Assembly (NCBI RefSeq): GCF_000092905.1 | Contig: NC_014098.1 | Span: 186,001 to 250,000 of the forward strand | Length of the DNA stretch: 64,000 bases | Reading direction: 5' to 3' | From: Kyrpidia tusciae DSM 2912 | GTDB lineage: Bacteria; Bacillota; Bacilli; Kyrpidiales; Kyrpidiaceae | Notes under the pieces: model-generated | What the model saw: the letters and a program-made list of their open reading frames with translations, nothing else | What the model was told of the DNA's origin: nothing | The model's database searches: none | Position numbers and translations under genes: made by a program | Shown: in pieces, positions 44,585-52,274 of the stretch | Layout of the letters: every line of letters begins with the position of its first letter | Position numbering within the stretch: position 1 is the first letter of the stretch

Positions 44585-46294
44585 TTATCTGCCGGAGAGG
44601 GTCGGCGTTGTGAGGGCCGCGGCCGAGGCGGCCTTGCCAGAGTTCTGGCCGGCTGCCGAAGCGGACGTGCCCTGGGCTCCGTTTGAGGACTCCCCTTGCT
44701 GTTGCGCGTTTGTTCCGTTGTTGGCCCCAACCTGCCCCGGTTGCCCGGGCTGCTGGGGTTGTTCGGGACCGCCGGGCTGGGCAGGGGGCGTCTGCACCGG
44801 TTCCCCGGTCTCCGGGTCGAGGAACAGCTTGTCCGCCCGGGGTCCGTGGCTGAAGTCGAACATTCCGGTCAACGATCCGGCCACCGCATCGAAGGAGCCG
44901 TCTCCGATGCGCCCCAATTTCCAGTTGTCTTCGATAAACCGCAGGATCGAGGATTGATCCGTCAGGGTGTGGTCGACATAATTCTGCTTCGCATAGGGCG
45001 AGATCACCAAGAGAGGCAACCGGGGGCCATACCCGGCCCGATCCAGGTACGGCGCCAGCTTCGGCGTACCCGCATCCCCTTTTCCGAAGAGGACATCGTA
45101 CATGGGATCGTTCGACCCGTTGACCAAGGGGCCCATCACATGGTCATACCAGCCGTCCGAGTCGTCATAGGAAATGATAACCGCAGTACTGTTCCATTCC
45201 GGCAGCTGCTGCAGCCGATTGATGGTGTTGACGATAAAATGCTGTTCATCCAACGGATCGGAGTAGCCGGCGTGGCCATCCTGGTAATTGGCCGCTTTCA
45301 AGAAGCTGACCGCCGGAAGATTGCCGGCCTCGGCGGCTGCCCAGAAATCTGTCAGGTCGTACTGGTGATTGGCCCGGTCGGTGTGGCCGATCATCCGTAC
45401 CGAGGTCGGCGGCAGGTGGTCGGGGTTTGCGGTGGACCGGTAATATTGGAACGGCTCGTGATGGGGATTATAGTCGGTGACTTTGTTCCCGGCGATGTTG
45501 GCATGCTGAGCTTGAGTGTCCCGAAATCCCCCTTGGAACCATCCCCAGGTAATACCTTTGGCGTTCAGCAGATCGCCGATATTCTTGCCCACCATCTCCA
45601 TCCGGGCTTTCGGGCTGGACGCCCTGTCATAGTACGGATCGATATCGCTGAACAGCGTGCCGTGGGCGATTTTTCCCGGAATGTCTCCGACCCGTTTGCC
45701 GTCCACATACCCGATGGCCCCGTGGGTTTGCCCGGCGATAAGGTTCAGGGCGCCGGGGGTAGAAGGTCCGTAAACCGTCCCGAACGAGTTGTCGCTCATG
45801 GCGTAGTTCTGGGCGTAGTTCCACAGGGCCGTGACGGTGTTGCCGTCGTAGTAATCCATGACGATCGATTTATCCGCGCCGGCACCGGTGGATTCCACGA
45901 ACTTGTCCATGGCCCCGCCGTCAACGGCCGCCTGTTCCGCCGTGTATCCGTGGTCCATATCTGCCGTCACGGCCTGGGACCGGTCGAGGCGCTTGGGGTT
46001 GGCAGCGTTCGGGTTGTGGTTGAGCAGATACGGCGTGAGCCCGTTAACCTTCGGCGTGCCGGGTTTCGGAGTAAAGGCCGGTTCACCCGGAGGGTTCGCG
46101 GCATTGGGATAGGTGCCAAAATAATGATCAAAGGAGACATTTTCCTGGAAAATGACGACGACGTGCTTGATGGGGGTGGTGGTGTTCGAAAAACGGTCCA
46201 TCGAGTCCGCGGCTGCGCCGACGGCCATCGGCGTCACGGCCAACATCGCCGCCGCTCCGGTGGCCAACATGGCGACCATCCTGCGCTTGGGCAT
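44585..46294 (-). CDS. Secreted phosphoesterase (phospholipase C / acid phosphatase family)
   Basis: The 569-residue protein has a signal peptide (about 1-28, ending VGAAA) and a phosphoesterase domain (about 40-470) with the family motif QENVSFDHYFGTYP, YGPSTPGALNLIAGQ and SYDDSDGWYDHV. The last 85 residues are a Pro/Gln/Gly/Ala tail. It should release phosphate from phospholipids or phosphomonoesters outside the cell. AAGGGAGG favours ATG 46294; ATG 46300 is too close to it. A stem terminator follows. Confidence 0.9.
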   Translation of the reverse strand: MPKRRMVAMLATGAAAMLAVTPMAVGAAADSMDRFSNTTTPIKHVVVIFQENVSFDHYFGTYPNAANPPGEPAFTPKPGTPKVNGLTPYLLNHNPNAANPKRLDRSQAVTADMDHGYTAEQAAVDGGAMDKFVESTGAGADKSIVMDYYDGNTVTALWNYAQNYAMSDNSFGTVYGPSTPGALNLIAGQTHGAIGYVDGKRVGDIPGKIAHGTLFSDIDPYYDRASSPKARMEMVGKNIGDLLNAKGITWGWFQGGFRDTQAQHANIAGNKVTDYNPHHEPFQYYRSTANPDHLPPTSVRMIGHTDRANHQYDLTDFWAAAEAGNLPAVSFLKAANYQDGHAGYSDPLDEQHFIVNTINRLQQLPEWNSTAVIISYDDSDGWYDHVMGPLVNGSNDPMYDVLFGKGDAGTPKLAPYLDRAGYGPRLPLLVISPYAKQNYVDHTLTDQSSILRFIEDNWKLGRIGDGSFDAVAGSLTGMFDFSHGPRADKLFLDPETGEPVQTPPAQPGGPEQPQQPGQPGQVGANNGTNAQQQGESSNGAQGTSASAAGQNSGKAASAAALTTPTLSGR

Positions 46295-46467
46295 TCCCAT
46301 GACCTCCCTTAAACTATTTCGTTTTCCGTATCTATGATAAAAAGTCGCAGCTTAAAAAGAGACGTCATTTTGTCATCCTATTCCAAAGATAACCTAACAA
46401 TATCGTTAAGGGAACCGGGAGCCCGAAACCGGCTAAAATGAAAAACCGAGTGAACAGGAGGGCTGAA

Positions 46468-46719
46468 ATGGCCGCTGTGGAGGATTGTGCGAACCTCGAT
46501 ATCCGGGTCGGGACTGGGGTGAAGGCGGAACCCTTTCCCGAAGCCCGGGTGCCGGCGATCCGCATGGAGATTGATTTTGGCTCGCTGGGCCAAGTGAGGT
46601 GGGATACGTTCACGGGGCTAGTATATTTTCCGTGGATAGAATATAATGGTTATGGATATAGCGACCGACCGGCTCAGGAGCGTCCTGGGCACCGGTTGAA
46701 TTATGGCGAGGAGGGATGA
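46468..46719 (+). pseudogene. csaA: Truncated csaA (tRNA-binding-domain chaperone)
   Basis: ATG 46468 has AGGAGGG upstream and the first 40 residues match CsaA (NLDIRVGTGVKAEPFPEAR, then VPAIRMEIDFG). After IDFG the expected SSAQIT-like segment and the rest of the 110-residue fold are replaced by an unrelated AT-rich tail ending at 46719. The product cannot form the OB-fold dimer. Confidence 0.75.
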
Positions 46720-46721
46720 AC

Positions 46722-47165
46722 GTGGGCGAGGTGTTGGGTGTTGCGATGGAAGGGAAAAACTATTCCGTCGTCCATGCGGGTGAGTTCAGTGCGTTGGATC
46801 AGTTCGAGACGAAAAGCCCTGGCAAGGTATTTTTGAAGAGGCCCCTCGGTCTCACGGGGATGGAAGTCTCTTTAAACAAGATCGGTCCCGGTCAGTCTGC
46901 TCCGTTTGCCCATCAACATAAAAACAATGAAGAACTCTACATATGCATCAAAGGCTCGGGCCAGTTTCAGGTGGACGGGGACGTCATCGACCTTCGGGAG
47001 GGCACCGTGGTGCGCGTGGCTCCGGGCGGAACGCGAGCATGGCGGAACAACTCGGAAGAAGATCTGTATATGATCGTTATCCAGGCGCCACAGGGCAGCT
47101 TGCAGACGTGGTCGGGTTCTGACGGGATTATCGTCGAAGGCGGAGTCTCTTGGCCGGGGGCCTGA
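46722..47165 (+). CDS. Cupin-domain protein
   Basis: A 147-residue single-domain cupin with the metal-binding motifs HQHKNNEELYICIKGSG and GTVVRVAPGGTRAWRN. GTG 46722 is 7 bases after GGAGG; ATG 46716 overlaps the csaA-remnant stop but is too close to the site. Function cannot be narrowed: it may bind a small molecule or be an isomerase or dioxygenase. Confidence 0.82.
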   Translation: MGEVLGVAMEGKNYSVVHAGEFSALDQFETKSPGKVFLKRPLGLTGMEVSLNKIGPGQSAPFAHQHKNNEELYICIKGSGQFQVDGDVIDLREGTVVRVAPGGTRAWRNNSEEDLYMIVIQAPQGSLQTWSGSDGIIVEGGVSWPGA

Positions 47166-47220
47166 AGGCCCGGATCATCTCCTGAGGGCTGATTATTTAA
47201 CGGATCGGGGAGGTCGGGGA

Positions 47221-48195
47221 ATGGAGTATCGGCGGCTCGGCGCCAGCGGTCTGGAAGTTTCTGTGGTGGGCCTGGGAACCAATGCTTTTGGCTCCCGGGC
47301 GGACCGGGAGACGTCGATCCGGGTTATCCACGCGGCCCTGGATCGAGGAGTCAACTTTATTGACACGGCCAATATCTACAGCGGGTCTCGTTCCGAGGAG
47401 ATCATCGGCGAAGCCCTCCAGGGGCGGCGGGACCAAGTCATTCTCGCAACGAAGGCGGGGCTTCCCTGCGGCAGCGGACCCAACGACCGAGGAGCTTCTC
47501 GTTATCATATCCGCAGGGAACTGGAGCGCAGTTTGCGGCGGTTGAAAACGGATTATGTCGACCTCTATCAGATTCACACCTTTGATCCCTATACCCCTCT
47601 GGAGGAAACCCTTGGCACCCTGGATGATCTCGTACGGGCGGGAAAGATCCGCTATATCGGTGCTTCGAACTATGCGGCCTGGGAATTGATGAAAGCCCTG
47701 GGGGTGAGCGACCGGCTGGGCTTGACCCGGTACGTCTCCATCCAGCCGTGTTACTCCTTGGCGGATCGAACGGTGGAGATCGAATTGGTTCCGCTGTGTC
47801 TGGACCAGGGGATCGGCATTATTCCGTATTTTCCATTGGCGGGAGGTATTCTGACGGGGAAATACACCTCCAAGGACGATGCCCCCAAAGGGTCCCGGGC
47901 GGATAAGGATCCGAATTTTGCCAAACGCCTTGACCCGGCCCGGCTCGAATTGGGCCGCCAGGTTTCCCGATTGGCCGAGGAGCGGGGTTTGGCTGCCGGA
48001 GCTCTGTCCCTAGCTTGGTTGTTGAGCCGCCCCGCTGTGTCGACGGTGATCGTCGGCGCCACCCGGGTTGAACAGGTCGAAGAGAATCTGCGGGCGGCGG
48101 ATGTGATTTTAGATGAGGATTTGGCCGCCGAGCTGGACCGGATCAGTGAACCGTTCCGGAGAAGCGAACCTTTCGCGAGTTATCGGCTTGGTTAG
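47221..48195 (+). CDS. Aldo-keto reductase
   Basis: A 324-residue NADPH-dependent TIM-barrel enzyme. The catalytic residues are visible: Asp in NFIDTANIY with Tyr, Lys in LATKAG and His in LYQIHTFD; the cofactor end SRPAVSTVIVGAT is typical of the AKR11/voltage-channel-beta-like group. GGGGAGGTC precedes ATG 47221. Reduces aldehydes or ketones; substrate unknown. Confidence 0.93.
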   Translation: MEYRRLGASGLEVSVVGLGTNAFGSRADRETSIRVIHAALDRGVNFIDTANIYSGSRSEEIIGEALQGRRDQVILATKAGLPCGSGPNDRGASRYHIRRELERSLRRLKTDYVDLYQIHTFDPYTPLEETLGTLDDLVRAGKIRYIGASNYAAWELMKALGVSDRLGLTRYVSIQPCYSLADRTVEIELVPLCLDQGIGIIPYFPLAGGILTGKYTSKDDAPKGSRADKDPNFAKRLDPARLELGRQVSRLAEERGLAAGALSLAWLLSRPAVSTVIVGATRVEQVEENLRAADVILDEDLAAELDRISEPFRRSEPFASYRLG

Positions 48196-48579
48196 GTATA
48201 GAAGTTTTAGGCCGTATGTTGTTCTCTGGGCTTGCATAAGGGAGGAATAGGGCGCTCATTTCACGTGATAGGGCGTCAACGTGTGGGGAGCCCAGGGACG
48301 TGTGAAAATATGGATTGCGGAAACTAGAAATTTGGTTAGAATCATTGTAAGGACGGTCTGCACTGTGCCGATCGCGAGGGTCGGTTTGGTGCCGCGGAGC
48401 GTCCGTTATGTTATAATTTAGGTTTCCGTATGGTGAAACTGCCGCCGGTGGCACACCGGGGACGTGTCAGATGGCTCTAACGGATGCTGCTCGGAACGAG
48501 AGGCTTCCGTAGAGTCGAGTCGTCGTTATCTCTGTTCCAGAGACATGGTGTCAACTTGAAAAGGATGGTGGGGTCCCAC
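48196..48579. other. Non-coding region with possible structured RNAs
   Basis: No gene on either strand. CTGGGCT (about 48222) can pair with AGCCCAG (about 48287) around a segment with two ATAGGGCG copies and a CACGT/ACGTG stem; GGACG...CGTCC (about 48353-48406) encloses CCGATC/GGTCGG. TATAAT occurs at 48412-48417 without a good -35. Confidence 0.4.
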
Positions 48580-48741
48580 ATGGTATGCCCCGTCTGTGGA
48601 AAGCGCACCGTCGGCAAGATCGGCGGGCACCACTACTATTGTCGCGAATGTTGCCACGTCATCCAGAAACAGGGCGATCAGATCAAAGTGTACGAAATCA
48701 GCGAGGACGGGAAACTCACGTTTTTGCGGACGGCTGGTTAA
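48580..48741 (+). CDS. Small zinc-ribbon protein
   Basis: A 53-residue protein with two Cys pairs: CPVCGKRTVGKIGGHHYYCRECC, then VIQKQGDQIKVYEI. The Cys-x2-Cys...Cys-x2-Cys spacing fits one zinc site. GGTGGGG precedes ATG 48580; earlier in-frame starts exist. Function unknown; it precedes the M23 peptidase gene by 180 bp. Confidence 0.6.
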   Translation: MVCPVCGKRTVGKIGGHHYYCRECCHVIQKQGDQIKVYEISEDGKLTFLRTAG

Positions 48742-48920
48742 GGTTTGGCGTCTGGATGAGACGGCGGATACCGGGAGGGTCGCTACCCAGCGGCGCTCCT
48801 TTTTTGTGACATTTTTGTTGCCCTCTCTTTCGTTCGCCGAAATTCGACGGGGGCGGCAGGGATTTTGCCGGACAATGTCGAATTAAAAAGGCGGTCTTAT
48901 GTACGAGGGGAGGGAGAAGC

Positions 48921-50072
48921 GTGCAGCGACGAGGAGTCTCGGCGGTCTTGGCCGGGGTCCTGTTGACAGGAATGGCTTTGCCTGTGGCTCAGGCGAATGT
49001 GGCCGATTCCCAGCGCCAGTTACAGGAGATTCAGGCCAAGCACAAGAACACCGCTGCTCAGATTCAGCAATTGCGGAGCCGGGCGGTTACTATCGAGGAG
49101 CAGATCCAGCAATTGCAGAATCAGGTCCAACAGACCCAGCAGCAGATTTCCGATCTCCAAGGGCAGCTGCAGAGCTTGAACGCACAGATTGCGGATACCC
49201 AGCAGAAGCTCACCGCTGCGGAGGAACAACTCCAGATCCGGCAGGATTTGCTCAACCAACGGCTTCGGGCCATGTATGAAGATGGTACCGTCAGCTATCT
49301 GGAGGTGCTCCTCTCGTCGACGAGCTTCAGCGATTTTGTCGATCGATTGTACGCATTGAAGACGATTGCCGAACAGGATAAGAAACTTCTTGAGGATACG
49401 AAGAAGAAGCGGGATCAGGTTCAGGCACTCAAAGCTCAGTTGGAAGCCGAGCGCCAGCAGCAACAAGCGGCTTTGGCCCGGATGTCCGATACGAAACGCC
49501 AATTGGAAGCTCAAAAGCAGATGCAACAGGAGCAGCTGAGTCAGGTTCAACAGGCGAAACAACAGCAGGAGCAGGAGTACGCCCAGGAACAGGCGGCGAT
49601 GGATTCCTTGAGTGCTGCGATCCAGGCCCAGTTGGCGGCGATGCAACAGAACAATGTGGTGGTGGAGGGGACGAGCCACCCGTGGTTGTGGCCGGTGCCC
49701 AGTTCTCATACGATCACTTCGGATTACGGGGATACCAGCGGGCGGAGTGTCCCCCATAATGGGGTGGATATCGGGGCGCCGCTGGGTTCGCCCATTGTCG
49801 CCGTGGACGACGGCGTGGTGGTATACGCCGGACCGGCCAGCGGATTCGGACACTGGATTGTGATTCGCCACGCCAACGGGCTCATGAGCGTTTACGGGCA
49901 CATGTATGCAGGCGGCGTGTTGGTGGCGCCGGGCCAGCAGGTCAAGCGGGGCCAGGTCATTGGATTGGTGGGATCGGATGGAGAGTCCACGGGGCCCCAC
50001 CTGCATTTCAGTGTTATAACCGGGTTTAGTGGCGGAAGGATGGTCACGGTGAATCCGCACGGGTATATTTAA
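48921..50072 (+). CDS. EnvC-like murein hydrolase activator / M23 peptidase
   Basis: The 383-residue exported protein has a signal peptide (to about 26), a long Gln-rich coiled coil (about 28-245) and a C-terminal LytM/M23 domain with HNGVDIG (about 279) and HLHF (about 360), so both zinc-binding His positions are present. It cleaves peptidoglycan cross-links or activates amidases at division or sporulation. GTG 48921 follows GGGAGGGAG. Confidence 0.92.
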   Translation: MQRRGVSAVLAGVLLTGMALPVAQANVADSQRQLQEIQAKHKNTAAQIQQLRSRAVTIEEQIQQLQNQVQQTQQQISDLQGQLQSLNAQIADTQQKLTAAEEQLQIRQDLLNQRLRAMYEDGTVSYLEVLLSSTSFSDFVDRLYALKTIAEQDKKLLEDTKKKRDQVQALKAQLEAERQQQQAALARMSDTKRQLEAQKQMQQEQLSQVQQAKQQQEQEYAQEQAAMDSLSAAIQAQLAAMQQNNVVVEGTSHPWLWPVPSSHTITSDYGDTSGRSVPHNGVDIGAPLGSPIVAVDDGVVVYAGPASGFGHWIVIRHANGLMSVYGHMYAGGVLVAPGQQVKRGQVIGLVGSDGESTGPHLHFSVITGFSGGRMVTVNPHGYI

Positions 50073-50110
50073 AGAAGGGAATACCCGGGAAGCGACCGGG
50101 TGGCGTCCAG

Positions 50111-50136
50111 GCCGGGGATACCCCGGCTTATTTTAT
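50111..50136 (+). terminator. Terminator between the M23 gene and moxR
   Basis: GCCGGGG, loop ATA, CCCCGGC, then TTATTTTAT. It ends about 15 bp before the moxR start codon, just ahead of the ribosome site. Confidence 0.85.
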
Positions 50137-50151
50137 ACTGGGGGGATTTTC

Positions 50152-51144
50152 ATGATCCAGGAGCGGCCGGTGCCGCTGGTGGAGGGCGGGGGGACACCGG
50201 AGCCCTTGGCCCGGGTTCTCCGACAGGTCGGAGAGGTGATCCTCGGCAAGGAATCGGTGGTGCGCTTGGCGCTGGTCGCCCTATTGGCAGAGGGTCACAT
50301 CTTGTTGGAGGATGTCCCCGGGGTAGGGAAGACGCTTCTAGCCCGGGCATTGGCCAGAACCATTGGCTGCGGATTTCGCCGAATTCAGTTTACCCCGGAT
50401 CTTTTGCCGGCGGACGTGACCGGAGCCGCGATTTTTAATCAGAAAACCCGGGAGTTCGAATTTTACCCCGGGCCGATTTTTTCCGAAATCGTACTGGCGG
50501 ACGAGATCAACCGGGCTTCTCCCCGGACGCAATCGGCCCTTTTGGAGGCCATGGAAGAGCAGTCGGTTACGGTGGACGGCGTCACCTATAGCCTTCCCAA
50601 GCCCTTCCTCGTGATGGCGACCCAGAATCCCATCGAGTACGAGGGGACGTATCCGCTGCCGGAAGCTCAGTTGGACCGGTTTCTGATGCGGCTGCACCTC
50701 GGGTATCCCGAACGCAGCCAGGAGATGAACATCCTGGCGCAGTTCCGGAGGCAGGAAGCGGAACGCCAACTGTCGGCCGTGCTCAGTGTCGAAGAGCTGC
50801 GCCAATGGCAGGCGACCGCATCGAGGGTTTATGTGGATGATATCATGGAGGGGTATATCGTCGATGTGGTGCGGGCCACGCGACGTCATCCCGACGTCGA
50901 GCTCGGGGCGAGCCCCCGGGCGAGTCTGGGGCTCATGCGGGCGGCCCAGGCTCACGCGGTGACGGAGGGCCGGGACTATGTGGTTCCCGATGACGTTCAG
51001 GCGGTGGCGAAGGCGGTGCTGGCCCACCGGATCACTTTGCGTCCCGAAGCCAGGTATCGGGACAAAGAGTCGGGCGGCGTGGTCGCGGAGGTTTTGGGTC
51101 AGGTGGAGGTCCCCCGGAGCCGGGGAAGGGTCGGACAACTTTGA
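50152..51144 (+). CDS. MoxR-family AAA+ ATPase
   Basis: The 330-residue ATPase has Walker A EDVPGVGKT, Walker B VLADEINRASPRTQSALLEAMEE and sensor ATQNPIEYEGTYPLPEAQLDRF. MoxR proteins act as chaperones that insert cofactors or mature partner complexes. ATG 50152 has GGGGGG upstream. It overlaps the DUF58 gene by 4 bp, and the DUF58 gene overlaps the transglutaminase gene. Confidence 0.93.
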   Translation: MIQERPVPLVEGGGTPEPLARVLRQVGEVILGKESVVRLALVALLAEGHILLEDVPGVGKTLLARALARTIGCGFRRIQFTPDLLPADVTGAAIFNQKTREFEFYPGPIFSEIVLADEINRASPRTQSALLEAMEEQSVTVDGVTYSLPKPFLVMATQNPIEYEGTYPLPEAQLDRFLMRLHLGYPERSQEMNILAQFRRQEAERQLSAVLSVEELRQWQATASRVYVDDIMEGYIVDVVRATRRHPDVELGASPRASLGLMRAAQAHAVTEGRDYVVPDDVQAVAKAVLAHRITLRPEARYRDKESGGVVAEVLGQVEVPRSRGRVGQL

Positions 51145-52274
51145 GGGCGGCTTTGGCCTACCTCCGGGTCGTCGGCTGGACCATGGCCGTTCTCGCCATG
51201 GGGTATGCCTTCGCAAAGATCCAGGGAGGATTTTCCGGCTGGTATTTATTTGCCGTGGTGGCCGTTTTGTTTGCCTATGAGTGGATGGCGGTGTGGACGA
51301 GCACCCGGGGATGGGAAGTAACGGTGGCTGCGGACAAAGAATCCCTATGGGCCGGGGAGGAACTCGTGGTGGAACTCCGCTGGCGCCGATGGCGGTGGGC
51401 CTCTTGGCTGACCTGGGCCCGGGTCAAGGTGGGGGCGGCAGAATGGGCCACCGTTCTTCCACCCGGCGAATGGGCGGGGAGACGCCAAGCGCCCGTGGGT
51501 CCCCTGGCGAGGGGTGAGTACCGCCTCGCCCCGGTGGAGGTAGAAATCAGTGATTTTTTTGGCTTGTACCATGTGCGGATGAAGGTCGGCAACGGACCGA
51601 CGGTGGTTGTCTATCCCCAGCCCCTGGAGGAGCGAGCCGGGCTGCAAATTCTCAGGGCCCCGGCTCACAAAGGGTTTCGGGAGGAACGGCCGGGGATGAC
51701 GGCAAGACCCTACCGCCCCGGGGATCGACTGAACTGGATTCACTGGCGGGCCACGGCGGCCCAGGGCCTGCTCCAGTCCCGGGAGGCGGAAGCGGGAGAT
51801 CCCGGGCGGTGGGTGGTGTGCCTCGACCTGCGACGGCAGGCATATGCGGGGGATCCCGGCGCTTTCGAACAGGCGGTGCGGGCGGCGACGGCGGTGGTGC
51901 TGGAACGGGACAGGTCAGGAGAAGGGGGATTTTGGACCACTGACGGTTGGTGGGTTCGGGGACCCCGGGGGAAGGGCCCGCTGTGGCCGGCCGTTCGTCG
52001 GGCTTTGGCCGCAGCCCGGTGGGGGGAGCCCGCCGGGGAAAAGGGCGGGGCGATGGTCGACCGGGTTGCCCGGGAAGTGGGGCTGCGCGTCGGGGAAGAA
52101 GCGATTGTCATCACGGGAAACGCGGGCGCCGAAGAGTGGGAAGAGGTGATCCGGCGCTGGCGCGGCCGGGGCGGAGAAGCCGTGCTCTATGTGGCCCGGG
52201 GAACCGAAGGGCGGGAACCGATGTCAGACCGTCCTGTCGGTTCTCGGGGTGAGAGGAAAGGGGCACCTGGATGA
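51141..52274 (+). CDS. DUF58 domain protein
   Basis: The 377-residue protein has two N-terminal membrane helices (about 5-45), a beta-rich region and the DUF58 motif ARPYRPGDRLNWIHWRATA. DUF58 proteins are the usual partners of MoxR ATPases; a von Willebrand-like fold is inferred. TTG 51141 overlaps the moxR stop. Confidence 0.9.
   Translation: MRAALAYLRVVGWTMAVLAMGYAFAKIQGGFSGWYLFAVVAVLFAYEWMAVWTSTRGWEVTVAADKESLWAGEELVVELRWRRWRWASWLTWARVKVGAAEWATVLPPGEWAGRRQAPVGPLARGEYRLAPVEVEISDFFGLYHVRMKVGNGPTVVVYPQPLEERAGLQILRAPAHKGFREERPGMTARPYRPGDRLNWIHWRATAAQGLLQSREAEAGDPGRWVVCLDLRRQAYAGDPGAFEQAVRAATAVVLERDRSGEGGFWTTDGWWVRGPRGKGPLWPAVRRALAAARWGEPAGEKGGAMVDRVAREVGLRVGEEAIVITGNAGAEEWEEVIRRWRGRGGEAVLYVARGTEGREPMSDRPVGSRGERKGAPG

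Noticed and set aside
44696-46312. A 538-codon open frame on the plus strand
   Set aside because: It is exactly antisense to the secreted phosphoesterase, whose product has a signal peptide, family motifs and a ribosome site; the plus-strand product resembles nothing.
49020-50060. A 346-codon minus-strand frame
   Set aside because: Antisense shadow of the Gln-rich coiled coil of the M23 peptidase (Leu-rich because of CAG repeats read backwards).
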